Part shown: positions 1-12,215 of the stretch, piece by piece
Layout of the letters: every line of letters begins with the position of its first letter
Numbering within the stretch: position 1 is the stretch's first letter
Assembly: GCA_027886175.1 (NCBI GenBank)
Contig: JAJNNQ010000009.1
Location: 19,007,501-19,071,500, forward strand
Direction of reading: 5' to 3'
From: Phylloscopus collybita
Taxonomy: Eukaryota; Chordata; Aves; Passeriformes; Phylloscopidae
Length of the DNA: 64,000 nucleotides
Made by a program: the position numbers and the translations under genes
Notes under the pieces: generated by a model
Databases searched by the model: none
The model's input: the letters and a program-made list of their open reading frames with translations, nothing else
What the model was told of the DNA's origin: nothing

Positions 1-3000
1 CATTATCAATTTTTTCAGAATCTTAGGGCAATTTCAATGAAATACTACATTTCAAACCTATTTCTATTTTCATTTCTGCTTCTAGGCATTTTAGGCACAT
101 TTTAATTCTATTCCTTAGAAAATTCCATTGAAAAGTTACCTGTAAGAACTACTATCTTCTTATTCAGCATTTCTCTGCTCAGAAAAGGACTGACAGAGAG
201 CTAATACAATCTCAAAATCCACTTTCTATAGAGAAATTTAACTTTCAGCATGTGTATTGAACATTTATGTCATCCTCCAACAATTTTCCAGGAAGTCTAT
301 TGATACTCACCAAAGATAGCTTTAGTATTTTATATTCTAAAATTCCCTTTGTCTAGTAATCTTGAGATTTGAGTACAAAGATTTTTGGACAAAATACTTT
401 TTCTGATTCTAAGGAGAATATATTTAGTTCTAGTGATTTCTTTTTCAAATTCATTGTGTTAGCTGAGAGACAACCCATCATAAATGGCTCCCACTCTGCT
501 TGACCAGACTCAGGTAAAGTGAAAAATGTCTCAGACAATATTGGGTTTGAGGCATATAGGTACCAGTGGGAGTTTAGTCATGCAATTTTTAAAAAAGAGC
601 TGATTTAAAATATTCACCAAGTCTAATTTGGGATGCAGAATTTATTCTAATCTTGTTTCAGTGCAATTATTGCATATGCTTCAAATCAACAGCATATCTT
701 TGCTTCTACCCCATGCTGATTATCCATTTCTGCATTTGTTTTCTCACTGGGCTGTAAAACTTGTTTGATTGTTGCCCCATTAATCCAAGCATTTTTAAAG
801 CCTGAAACTTTTGAATGTCTGCCAAATTGAAGCTCTATTCTCCTGATGCCTTTTGCCAGCAGAAGAAAGAAAAGATCTAATCTTTCTCAAAGCTGGATTG
901 AGAATGTAGGCTTTCAAAAATTAAAGATGACAAACCAGAAGGGGGTTTTGTCTGAACAGCATTGATGAGACCCATGGTACAGGACTCAGAAGGTGAATCA
1001 CTCTATTCTCTTGTTTAATAAAACAAGCCAATTCATAATATATATTGTATGTTATACAGTACAAACTCATGTCATCCTCCCATTTGGATTTGATACTATT
1101 TGTTCTCATTTGTTCTCATCTACATTCACCAATCAGCAACACATACTTGTACACATATATGTTTTACCTATGCATGTATGTCTTTCCCCAATTACTAGAA
1201 CTAAGAAAAAATCAAAATTTAACTGACTGCTGAACTGAATGTACCATGCTAAAAAGAGTGAACATCTATAACATAGGGAGAAAAACAAAGTCAACTGAAA
1301 AAATGTTGTAGGATTCTACTTGCTGAATAACTAATATTTAAGAGCAAATTGCTATGAAACACAAAGATGTTGAGTCTCTTGTGAGAATTTGAGATTTTTT
1401 TATTTCTCCTTTCAGAAACTGTGGATTTTTTTTTCTGCTTGTTGATTTAGTAATTTCCTCTAAACCACTACATGAAATTTTCGCAAAGTTTTACAATGTG
1501 GAAACTGAAAAGAGTCAATTACACCTTCCAATTATTCTAAACTATACCCAAAGTAATAATAATATAACTAAGAGCAGAAGTCAGTCATAAAATCCCATGG
1601 CTGTGAGTAATACATTCTTATTTTTTTATGCAATTGAATAGATTTTAGCTTACATATTCTGAAAATACTACTTTTAAAAACAGGTGCAAGATGGTCATTA
1701 GAAGTCCATATCAACAAAAACCAGTATATATTATTATTACCAAGTATTACTTAATGATAGGTGGTCCTACAAATAAAAGTGCATGCTGTAAAACATTAGA
1801 ATAGGATAAATGAAATCAGCATGCTCTTTGTGTTTTGTGTTTTTTTCTTTGAATCATTAGCCAAACATTGCTATTAACTTCCCTGACTGAAAGTGTTCAT
1901 GACAAAAAGCTTGGATTTTCTGCTTCTGAGCTACACAGGTAAGTAAGTTTAAATGCCCAAAAGTTCCTTTATATAAAGATAGAATTTTATTTTACTTTTA
2001 CCATGAATGGATCAGAGCTGCAATTACAGACTGGAAGATTCAAAGGCATGGATTCAAAAATCAAACCTCAGGGCAATCAGTAACCTTTCATTGTCATAAA
2101 ACTAAGAGACAGGTTATCAGAAGAGAAAAGAAAAATGTTAAGAATGGAAACAAAATAAACAAAAAGTTTTAAATATTTTTCCTTATATGCATAAGTAAAC
2201 AAGAAGATATTTGTTTGTATGAGTTCTGGGAAGAAACTTCTTGTATCCATTATTTTAGTGCAATAATAAATGCTGCAGGATCTCAACGATAGTATAGGTT
2301 TTAAAACTTGGTCTTGGAAACTTTTTACATTAATTTTATTTTTTTCAAGAATAAGAACAGATCTACTACCAGAATGTTCTATCTTTAGATGTTCTCAGAA
2401 GTATACAACAATAAATGTTTAGAGGGTGTAGGTTTAGCTTTGTGGGGACCAAATAATCAGTGATCATAAAAGGTATAGAGTGATCCACTTTAGGAAGGCT
2501 CTTACTTCTGTGACGCTACTGACTGTATATCAATATTTTTATATCTGTTTTGATATTTCATAATAAATTATGTCAAGTTATCTGCACAACTAAACTATCT
2601 AATTTATTACATAGAATTAAGAACATCGCTTTTTAAAAACATAACTGTAAAATGATAAAGACAAAATTTCACAGCATATTAATTTAGTGAATATTGAAAT
2701 ACTTCTAACTTTAACCCAATCCTTTTGTCAGGCACTGAAGTAATCCTTAGATTGAGACTTTCAAAAGAAATTATCCCACTGAATTTAGTTGATACAGTAG
2801 TTCCACAGGGGCCAGAAGCTAAATGCCAGTGTATCAGGATTGATCCTACTGCAGGGAACTGGGGTCAGTCACAGCCTGGGATGTCCAAGCTGGATTGTGG
2901 AGATAAGGATGGGCTGGGACATCTGTCCAGAAGTCACTTTACTTGCTCTTAAACACGTCTGAAATGCAACCATCCCTTGTGGGGCTTTGTAATTTCTGTG

Positions 3001-6000
3001 AGATTGTACTATATTTCTTATGCTCAGAGGTCTCTCTTATCATCTGCAGGACTTTCTCGGAGTCTCTTCCATTAGCTAAACCTCAGACAAGAATATAAAC
3101 ATAATGGTATATTGTCTTATGTTAGTATGGTGTATTTGTCTAATAACTATTTTGGAAATGTAGGCTTCAAAGTTTGCCTTCTCAAGCTCTAAAAATACCT
3201 CTGTCTTATTTTATATTTCATATAGAATTTCTATTTGGAAATGCATCTGAGCTGGTTGTTTTCTCATACTTATACCAAGTCCCAATATTTTGCAAAACCT
3301 CTATGGTGCCTTTTGAAATATGGCAAATATAGGGATAATGTACCATGAACAAAGATACGTTTATGCTTGCCTTAATATGTATTTCACTAGCTGAAACAAT
3401 GCCACCTATTTTAAGTAATTCAGTAAAGGTGCCTATGTTATGATTCTACAGATCAATGCTTTTTGCTTTGTTTGCTACACAGAAAAAAACCGAAACATGC
3501 AATCTGTGGAGCAGCTCCTCCCAGCTGCTGCCCACATCCTAAGCAATGAAAGGAATTCCATGTGTCAAATGTCTGCTTTGGCTACAGATACCTCTGCCCC
3601 CTCTATTTCTTCACAGACTCAACACAAAAGGGCATTTTGAAACTACAGCAGAATGGAATTGTTCCCTTCCAACAAGGATGACAATATAAGTCCTTTAAGG
3701 TCAAAATAAGATTATTTTGCAGTATTTAGAATCTTGGAATTGACTGAGCCTGCCAAGATTTATTGCATTTATTTTCTGTTTGATTACTAAGTGCAAAGAG
3801 ACATTAAACCCCTAGATCCAAGCAGAGTAATATTTTCTGGCAAATGGATGAAAACAAGTGTTTTTATGTGCATTATTTCATAAAATGGGGACAGGCCTCA
3901 AGGTGCAGAGGACATTTAAACTACAAGTCCTCAGTAGACAAACTTTGGATTTCCCAGAGAGTATGAAAAAAAAAATTATACAGAAAAGAGTCTACTTAAA
4001 TTTAAACAATTTCTGCTAGAATATCAAAAGTAGGACAGAATGAGATAGGTGAAAATGTCTGCACAATGTGCATTCTTTACTGTTCTTCCAAGAAGAAAAG
4101 CATAGACTTCTTGTTTAGATTGTCATAGATACAAAGTAATAGCATATTACTTTTCTTTTTAACACTGAAGGATGATAAAGGTTCCATAGTTTTAATGTCT
4201 GGGATGGTTTATGCTCCTGAATGCTCTTAGGAATATAGTGATCCCCTAAGAACATGTAAAAAATGAGTTTTTATGATTTTCAACTATAGTCAAATAAGAA
4301 TGATGGAAAATTTGAGTTTTATCAATAAAGCATTGGTTAACAGTTTAGTGTTAGCATGGGTGCTGGTAGCAATTCCACCTACATACAATTTCAAACATAC
4401 TCTTTCCCTTTAATTTCATTTTCAGTTAGGAACTGGATTGTTTTATATCTAGGAACTTCTAGTCTGAATTGCCTAAAAGGAGGTAAATTTCTACCTGTGA
4501 CCAAAAGTGTGATTATAAAACAAAATATATTAAAAAAATACTAACAATCTTGGACAAAGATAAATGGGCTACTGACTGTTCTCTTCCTGATTTGAGTACT
4601 TGGAAGGAGACATTACCAACTTTTGGGTATGCCAAAAATTGCCTTGACCTGAAAAATAATGAATTTATATCAGCCCTCTATTGTCAGCTCACTTTTCACC
4701 CTGCTATGTATGCTAAGATGGGTACTGCTCTTCTGAGAGTAGGCAGTAGTTGAGAATCATATCAATTCTGGTTTAAAATGCAATTCCCTATATTTACAGA
4801 ATTGATCTTTAAGGTTCATCTTTGATACTATCTTGACAAAGGCTGGGGTTTGTGGAATTTATTTTATTTCTTCTTTTCAATTTCATTTGACCAAAAGCCC
4901 ATAAAATAGTAGAAGAGATGAAAATGTGGAAAGATTATTGATATGTCCACATTCCACACACACAAAGAATCCAATGTAAGGACTGTAGAACCATAAATCT
5001 CAAAAATTCCCTAACTGCACTTATCAAGCCATGTTAGAAATTTATCTTGGAAGAAGATCCTTTCTAGCAGTGGGTTGTTGCAAATTTTGCCATACAATTT
5101 GGCAAGAAACAAACTAAAAGTTTACAAAATATATTGGTTTATGGTAATATGCAGAACAACTCAAGATGTTAAGTCAGAAATACCTGAAAATTGTTAATAT
5201 TTGTATTTTACGAGGAGCCAAATTTCTGTAAGCCATTTAGTCATGTAGTTCTACACAGAAAAAGTGTAAGTGCATACACACGTACACCCTCACACATATA
5301 ATAGAAAATCTGCTGAATTTCAGTGACATTTTGTAAACTGTTTCTACATAGAAATTATAACTCCATAATTTTTCATTTATTTTTCCATAGTTACCATGTT
5401 TATACATTTCTAAAATATAAGAAGTGGAAATTTAAACCAGTTCTGTTTATCAAATGATAAAATAAGTGGGGAAAAAAATCACAATTTATTTATCACTGTA
5501 ACAATATGGAGTTTATACATAAAGCCCCATTTATTCACCTCTTTCGCAAAAACATAATCAGAATTTGTCTTTATCTTTTCCATTTCAGAACAAGGCATGA
5601 GATTGTATAAAACCACAGCAGGTTTTCTACTCTTTCCTTACAGTGACTTTAAGTTTTAGCACATGATTAGATCTTTGGAAGAAACTAAGGGAGCATACTG
5701 AAGCCACTGAAAGAGAGATTAAGTAATTCATTAACTGTGGTTTCAAAAAGGGGATGTCTATTTTTGTAATCTTCTTAAATATAAAGAGACAGAAGTCCAG
5801 TTTCTGTAATGCTGTCTTTCTTTGCAAATAGGCATTCTGTCTTATGTTATGACTTCTTGATGTACATCTGCTTAACAAGTAAGGCAGAACTCATTACCAC
5901 AAAGCAGCAAAGAAAATATTCAAACATTCAAACATTTGAAATCTTTTCTTGGTTTACCGGGATGGGAGGGGGGGGGTGTGTTTGAAATTTCAGTCTCAAA

Positions 6001-8293
6001 CATTATATTTACTGAGATTTATTGGTAGCAGAAGAACAGTGTGAAACAAAATGCTCTTGGCTTTATTTTATTCAAAAAAATTGTAACTTTTTCCAGAAGA
6101 AAAATCCTATAATATCGAGAATTAATGATTTTATCTCAATAAGAGGTTTCTGTTAAAAAATTGGCTCAAATATATCAATATTTTTATTAAAAACTTATAC
6201 TAATAATTAAAGCATGTAAAGGACTAGATGTACTATAACTTTCCCAGTAGAAGCATAGGTTTAACATCTATGGCTGATATATACCAGCATAGAAATTAGT
6301 CATATATAAATCTGTTAAAGTGCAAAATTTCTTCCCACACCTGTTTTAACATCAACCTTTCATACCTATTATGCTATGGAAATGTCATACATTCAAGTGT
6401 CCAAGTGCTTTTGTAGGTGTAATTTTTCCAAATTCTCAAATAGGTGAGCCTTTATGTATTCCTCGCACTAGCAGTTTGTACTATTCTGATGGAATCCACT
6501 TTCAATTCAGAATTATGGATATTTTGTTACAAATTTTTTGTGTTCCTTTGCTTTATTTGTTAATCTGCTATTCATACACTATACACCTTATATATAGATG
6601 CCATGTACTTTGTTATCATTGATCAGACCACACAAGGTGCAAGACAGTGGAGTCTTCAAAACTATCAGAACATAATTGTCAGACAGGTTATCTATACTGT
6701 GAAAAAATCCTGAGTTTGATATTTCAGCCTTCACACACATAAGCAACTCTGCATACTGAGAAGATAATTAAAAGTGCAAAACTAAACTTGTCCAGAAAGC
6801 ACTAGATGTGCGATTTTTATGGTTTATTTATTTTCAAAGCTCAGGAGAGATAGGACAGCCTATCAGTCTAGGACACAGAAACACAATTTTTGGGTTTTCA
6901 GCTGCAGCTTAACACCTCATATTGTTAGAGAAATCAGGAAAAGGCTTTGATCTTCCATTTTCTTCTCTAAGTTTAGTGTGGAAAAGTTTGTATTTGACCA
7001 AAGCTACAGAGTTAAATTCAGTTCTTCAAAAAATTTAAGATTTTGTGAAAAAAATAAAATGTTTCGTGAAATTTATGTTTGAAAAGCTCAATAAACATCC
7101 TATACTACTTCTTATTTGCTCAACAACTAAAATTGTACCACTTTTGAAAAGTATATGGAATGACAGTGTAATAACCTTAAGATAAATTTCAATGTAATTA
7201 AAATTGGTATCTATTGTCATGAACTGTACTGCTGATTCTGAGAAAAGTTCTCTACCTTTCTGGTGATGCACTTTAAATTTCTTTTAAGTATCCAACTGAA
7301 TCAAGGAACGAAGGGTACTTCCTGAGGTGTTTGCTGAAGTAAACCTATCAAATTCACACAATAACCCTACACTTGAAGACAATGGTGAATTCTTACACAT
7401 TACAAATTGATATTACTACTTACACAAAACTGTCTTTGGCATCCATGTTATAAATTAGATGTGAATATGTAATGCCTGCCATGAAACAAGCAAAATAGTG
7501 GTAGCTAGAGTCCTGGATGGGCCTGGAAATCAAGGCCCAGATGACCAGGCTTGAGTGCTCCTTGAAAGAAAACCAAGCTGGGCTTGTCTTCTTTTTTCTC
7601 ACATTTTCTTCATTTAATTCTGATGCTTAATGCTTCCCTGTCCCTAAGCAGTGTTTTTTGATTCCAGAAAAGCTTTTTGGTGTGCATAGCTACATCCTAC
7701 CTCTTTGTGGTATCTTGTGTTTACATTGCATTTGTCTGGCAATTTTTTATCACTTCATTGCTATCTTGAGCAACCACACACAAATATTTTCCTTTCATGG
7801 CCACATTACTCTCATGTTTATGTAAAATGCTAATGTATTTTGTTTGGCTGTTCTGTGAACATATTATTAAATTTTGTTATTAATTGCAACATTTTGGCCA
7901 TACTTGGATTTAAGGAAAGCTGATATTAGCAAATCTAATTAAATAAGTAATTCACATTTTAATTGGGATATCTTAAAACACTCAGGTGTTAGAAGGCCCT
8001 GCTTTGACTACATTGTCCAAACGGGAAATTACATTCGGTGGTTTCTAAAAGAAAGATATTTTATTGTGATGTTAGAAGTAAATTAAATATATTTATTAAC
8101 ACTAGCAGAAATGTTTTTAGTTTTCATTATTTTCCATTGTAGACCTACAGTAGATTGTTCAATGTCCTGCTGAGTTAACAGAATTCTTTGTCCGTTGTGG
8201 GACTGCAGGTTTCATGCTCCAGTTTCTATCACTAAGGTTTCTGTGTGATGCCTTGATCCAAAAACACACATAATTAAAAGGAGTTACCCACCC
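1..8293. other. Unique AT-rich non-coding DNA
   Basis: No exon, RNA gene or recognisable mobile element was found on either strand. Open frames here are under about 85 codons, have no recognisable domain and are what AT-rich DNA yields by chance. The only local oddities are a run of nine G at about 5968-5976 and a moderately GC-richer stretch at about 2790-2950 with no family resemblance that I can name. The sequence fits intergenic or deep intronic DNA. Confidence 0.7.
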
Positions 8294-8490
8294 CTGTCAC
8301 ATATGCCATGTTGAATTTCATAATTCTACAGTGCCCTTAGGCACACAGCAGGGCTTACTCTTCAAAACCCCATGTCCTCTGTGTTATTACTTATCTAATA
8401 AGTAACATCAGTGCTGAATTCTGCTCCAGGGTGCTTTACATCAGAAAGCTACCATTTCAACACAATGGCAGTGGCATATCCTGAGTTAAC
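8294..8490 (+). repeat. Unidentified ancient dispersed repeat, copy A
   Basis: This stretch aligns by eye, in the same orientation and over nearly equal length, with 16069-16263. Shared blocks in order are a GTCAYATATG start, a GAATTNCATAATTCT block, a CAATGT/CCATGT block, an ATCTAATAA block, a CATTTCAA block and a CATATCYTGAGT end, with diverged sequence between them. Colinear blocks with matching spacing are hard to explain by chance. I cannot name the family. The divergence (roughly 30 percent by eye) suggests an old transposon or SINE-like sequence. No terminal repeat or target duplication is visible. Confidence 0.5.
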
Positions 8491-9154
8491 AATAATAGCT
8501 CCTAAGTAAGGTAGCTATTTCCTTCATCTCTTCTCATGCAAACAACAGCAGGCATGATGTGATGGTGCTGTTATTACTGTTCTTTGTGCTGTAAAAATAT
8601 GTAGATACTGAGAAAAAAATATTAAAATACAAGTAATAATAAAATAGTACATTTTTTTACTTTTAAAACGAGAACTTGAATCCCTCTTCTGGAGGGTTAA
8701 CGGTGCAGGTTTCAGAACAAAATGCTGGACTAAATTCTGAAATATACAAAAAGGTTAGAGAAACTAAATAGACAATTCCCTTATTTATCACAGCTCTCCT
8801 TTAAACAAACATTAGGCCTATGACTTTATAGGTTTCTAGGAATCCAAAGAGTTTTGCAAAATCATCTAGGATTAGAGCTACCCGAACGTGCAGTTTCCAG
8901 GTCCAAATTCCCTGAAAATATTTTTGCTTACTTCTAAGACAGAAACTGGACTAATACTAATTTAACACAACCCTGAAATGATTTGAGGATTTCTGGAAAC
9001 CTAGAATTCAACTCTGGGCCATGGATATAATTCTAAAGTCTTTGACAACTAGATGACCAAAACCAAATGAAGTCTCTAATGTGTAAACACCTTGATCATG
9101 CCTGGGTTGCAGTTAATTTACATACAAATCTGCTGACTCCTCTCTTAATGTGTT
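8491..9154. other. Unique AT-rich non-coding DNA
   Basis: Nothing recognisable was found. There is no long open frame and no repeat-family resemblance. Confidence 0.6.
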
Positions 9155-9565
9155 TTACAAACTGAGTGTTACTTGAGTGGTAAAAAAGGCACAAAGTAGC
9201 CAGCCTTTTCCATGACCCATATCATTAGATCCCTTGCCCCACTGCACAACAGGTCTATCCATTCTTCTCCTGATAACACACTTAGAGAAAGCTGTTTTAA
9301 TACCCTTCACCTCCCTTGCCAGTTTCAACTCAAACTGAGTTTTGGCTTTACTCCATCCATTCCTACAAGAAGGGAAATGCCTTTGCATTCCTCCCATGTA
9401 GCCTGTCCCCACTTTTGTCATCTGTGCACTTCCTTTTTGTAGTTGAGCTCAGTCAGGACCTCAGTCTTCATCTATGTTGACCTTTTCACAGACTTGCCTG
9501 ACAAGAACAGACTATTCTTGTGCCCTGAGGAGGTTGTCTTTGAAGATCAAACAGCACCTGTATCC
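9155..9565 (-). mobile_element. CR1 LINE fragment (ORF2, between endonuclease and reverse transcriptase)
   Basis: The minus strand encodes degraded CR1 ORF2. From 9565 downwards, the translation in shifting frames gives a segment ending in a WMKTEVLTELNYKKEVHR-like run, then a stretch reading KAKTQFELKLAREVKG (about 9310-9355), and finally AFFTTQV near 9165-9185. Avian CR1 ORF2 has the corresponding order: a WMNKELLDKLKHKKEAYRG-like segment, then KAKALIELNLARDVKGNKKGF, then the AFFASVFT motif before the reverse transcriptase domain. Stops and frameshifts interrupt it, so it is non-functional. Both the 5' endonuclease and the 3' reverse transcriptase parts are missing, making this an internal remnant rather than a simple 5'-truncated insertion. 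An 88-codon frame at 9155-9421 is part of this relic, not a host gene. Confidence 0.85.
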
Positions 9566-11774
9566 AGCAAATGTTCATCTTAAAAATACAAAATGTTTGA
9601 CTTAAAATAGCAACTTTAACATAATTTTTTCTCTAACAGTTGTCTGGTTTTTGGGTTTGTTTGGTTTTGGTTAGTTTTATTTTTGCTGGAATCTTGATAC
9701 CTTGCCATCTAATTTAATTTTCCAAGATGCCAGTAAATATCTAAATATTTGTATATCTTGAAACATTGTCCTCAGCTTTTTCTTCTATATTCCTGCTTTC
9801 CCAGCTGGGGAGAATGGTAATCTTTTTTTCAGTAATGAAGTACATGTAAATCCTAAGAATGGTGGATAGATTATGCTACTACTTGTGTGTAGCTTTAGTC
9901 TCATACTCTAAAATCCAGTTGTGAACTGTAAACTGTCTCCAGTTATCCCGTAAATGTATGACCAATTGTTGTTCAAACTAAAACATTTAAATGTTAAATT
10001 GTTTCTAGATCCCAACTATACATTTCCTTTTTTTTTTTCTTATTAGATAATTGAGCTTCAAAAATCCATCCTCCCAATGGAGAAAGAAAAGGCAATTGTA
10101 AAAACCTGAAAAACTTACCTAGGATTAAAAGCCAATTACAGCTTCTTGTCCTTCTTACATTATGAGAAAGTTATGGACAGATTTAGAAGCACAGCACAGC
10201 AGCAAGCTGTGAATGATATATAAAATGAAACAGTCCTGCTGATTATACTGCTGTGCTGTTTGCTATGACCCATAGACATTCAGGTGCACAATATTCATAT
10301 TGTGGACAGAAGAACAGCCATGCAATGCAATGCTTTTTTAAAGTGTGTGTGTGAGAGAGATTTAAATGTTTGATGTATACTCTGTTTTCCTCTTCACATT
10401 CTTTCCTTTAAATACCCTGTTTCCATACTAAAGCCCATGAAGAAAAAATAAGAGCTTATTCTCCAAAAGAAGCTACTTAGCACAGTAAAACTCAGTACAG
10501 GTTAAAATTTTCCCCTTTCTCATCCCTAGGCAAGACATAAAATTTTGGTTTATGTATGAAGGTGAATAGAAACAGCTTGCAAATGGAAAGGAAAATAGTT
10601 TACAAGTGGTTTGAATTTGAAAGCTTTTATCATAGAGACCTTATGGATATTATCAAATACTCACAGGTTTGTCTTGTGTTATCCAATGGGCTGGACTTTT
10701 GTTCTATGCTAAGTGAAACATAAGGAGTTATCTCCTGATTGTGCAGTATCAGTTAAGGAAGAATCAAGCTTACAGATATGCAATGCTCATCACTGAACAA
10801 ATAATCTCATACCAGAATTTACCAAATGTGTGCTAATTTTACTTATGATATATATATATCAATAGTGTAGTGCGAATTTTAAACGTTTTGCTTAATAAAT
10901 AACTTCTTTCTAATTATTTTAAAATTTCCATCCCTCCAGGTAAGGATTTTCAGATAGCACAGACATATTGTTAGGTAGCAAATGTGTATCTCTCAATCTC
11001 TGGATCCACTCAATTGCTGCATTGCAACAGCAGTATTCCTTTTACTGGAAAGATAATTTGTGGGGGTTTTCCTGGTTTAAGTTTGTCTAAAAAATTAGAA
11101 GTAGATTTTCCAGCTTGTTTAGACCTTTTATTTTTTTGCCAAAATATGCATGGGTTCAGAAAGCAGTGTCATGACACAGCCACCCTGACAGAGCCCAGAG
11201 TGCCCTGTTGACAAGGATGAGACATGGAAACTGTAGTTATTGGATGAGTAGCCAGTAGAGATTACTGATGCTATGTCTAGTACAGTGCAAATTTGTGGAT
11301 TTTCAGTTGGGGTAAACTTCTAAATTGTGTGTGAAAAGAGAGAAGTCAATTCAGAAAAATGTTTTACAAAATATAATACGCTTTAAAACTGTACTTTAAT
11401 ATGACCTCTTTAGTATTTTCTTTAGTAAAAGCTTGGGATATGCATAATTCATCTGCTGCTTGATAATGTCTTCATAGAGATTTCAATGTTCTCCCATCCC
11501 AGAGATTTCTGAAGTAGATTATTTAGTAATCTTTCTGACAGGTATTACAGGTAGCAATTGCTGGAAGATTAGAGAGGCTTTATCACTGAGGAAGCCTATG
11601 GTTAAGTTTACACTCGTCTTTCAGGCACTTCCAAATCCTTCACATTGATAGTAAAGAATCTGACCTCCCCTTTAACTAAAATTATGGAACAGGTCTTTAT
11701 GCTTACACTTTTTTTGCACACGAGTCAATTAATGGGTATATATGTAATGGCAGAAATCATAGGGGAGCAATGGC
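9566..11774. other. Unique AT-rich non-coding DNA
   Basis: No gene or known repeat was found. An 11-bp perfect stem (10192-10202 with 10248-10258, CAGCACAGCAG) encloses a 45-nt AT-rich loop. A short (GT)n-(GA)n stretch lies at about 10343-10361 and a short (AT)n at about 10849-10859. These are ordinary for this kind of sequence. Confidence 0.6.
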
Positions 11775-12080
11775 ATATCATTCCCAATGCTAGGGCACGG
11801 TGGGAGCTGTGGCTCCCCAGGTACCAGATGTGGGCAGTGATGGGCAATCCACCAGAGCAGACAGGGCATTGCCTCACAGCAAGAGCCCACCCTGACATTG
11901 CAGTCAGGGAGCAGGGTGGGCCTGGGGCAGCCTTGGGCACTATGGAGCACTTACCAGGGATGGGCTGGAGCTGGGGCACAGCTAAAGCTGGGTCAGGACA
12001 TCACCCTGTGAGTGAGGATCAGAGTTAGACCTGGGGAGGGGAACCAGGGACAAACACAGCCTTGAGGTAGCCAGGAGCTT
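11775..12080. other. GC-rich patch of unknown origin
   Basis: About 300 bases are clearly G-rich on the plus strand, within AT-rich flanks, with many GGGC, CTGGGG and CAGGG words. Overlapping open frames exist on both strands: a 127-codon plus frame at 11645-12028 and 84- and 73-codon minus frames. This is expected from high GC with few stop codons, and none shows a recognisable domain. I cannot match the patch to CR1 or to any LTR I know. It may be an unrecognised LTR piece, a processed fragment or a small CpG-poor regulatory patch. Confidence 0.4.
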
Positions 12081-12165
12081 CTACATTAGTGTTTCAGCTT
12101 TGTTTTATTGGGAAGTGTGCTTTTGAATTGACTTTTTGCTTCTGCTCTGATTTCCATTATGCTCT

Positions 12166-12215
12166 GAAATCACTATTGCTTGGTTCCTTTGAAATCACTA
12201 TTACTTGGTTCCTTT
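12166..12215. repeat. 25-bp tandem duplication
   Basis: Two adjacent 25-base units (12166-12190 and 12191-12215), each starting GAAATCACTATT and ending GGTTCCTTT, differ at one base (G versus A). This is a direct local duplication, probably replication slippage. Confidence 0.9.

Noticed and set aside
10188..10265. microRNA-like hairpin
   Set aside because: Only 11 bp pair perfectly, around a 45-base AT-rich loop. The arms are CAG-rich simple sequence and the overall fold is weak.
11645..12028. 127-codon plus-strand frame
   Set aside because: Its second half sits in a GC-rich patch where frames are open on both strands. There is no domain, no splice context and no coding-like signal that I can see.
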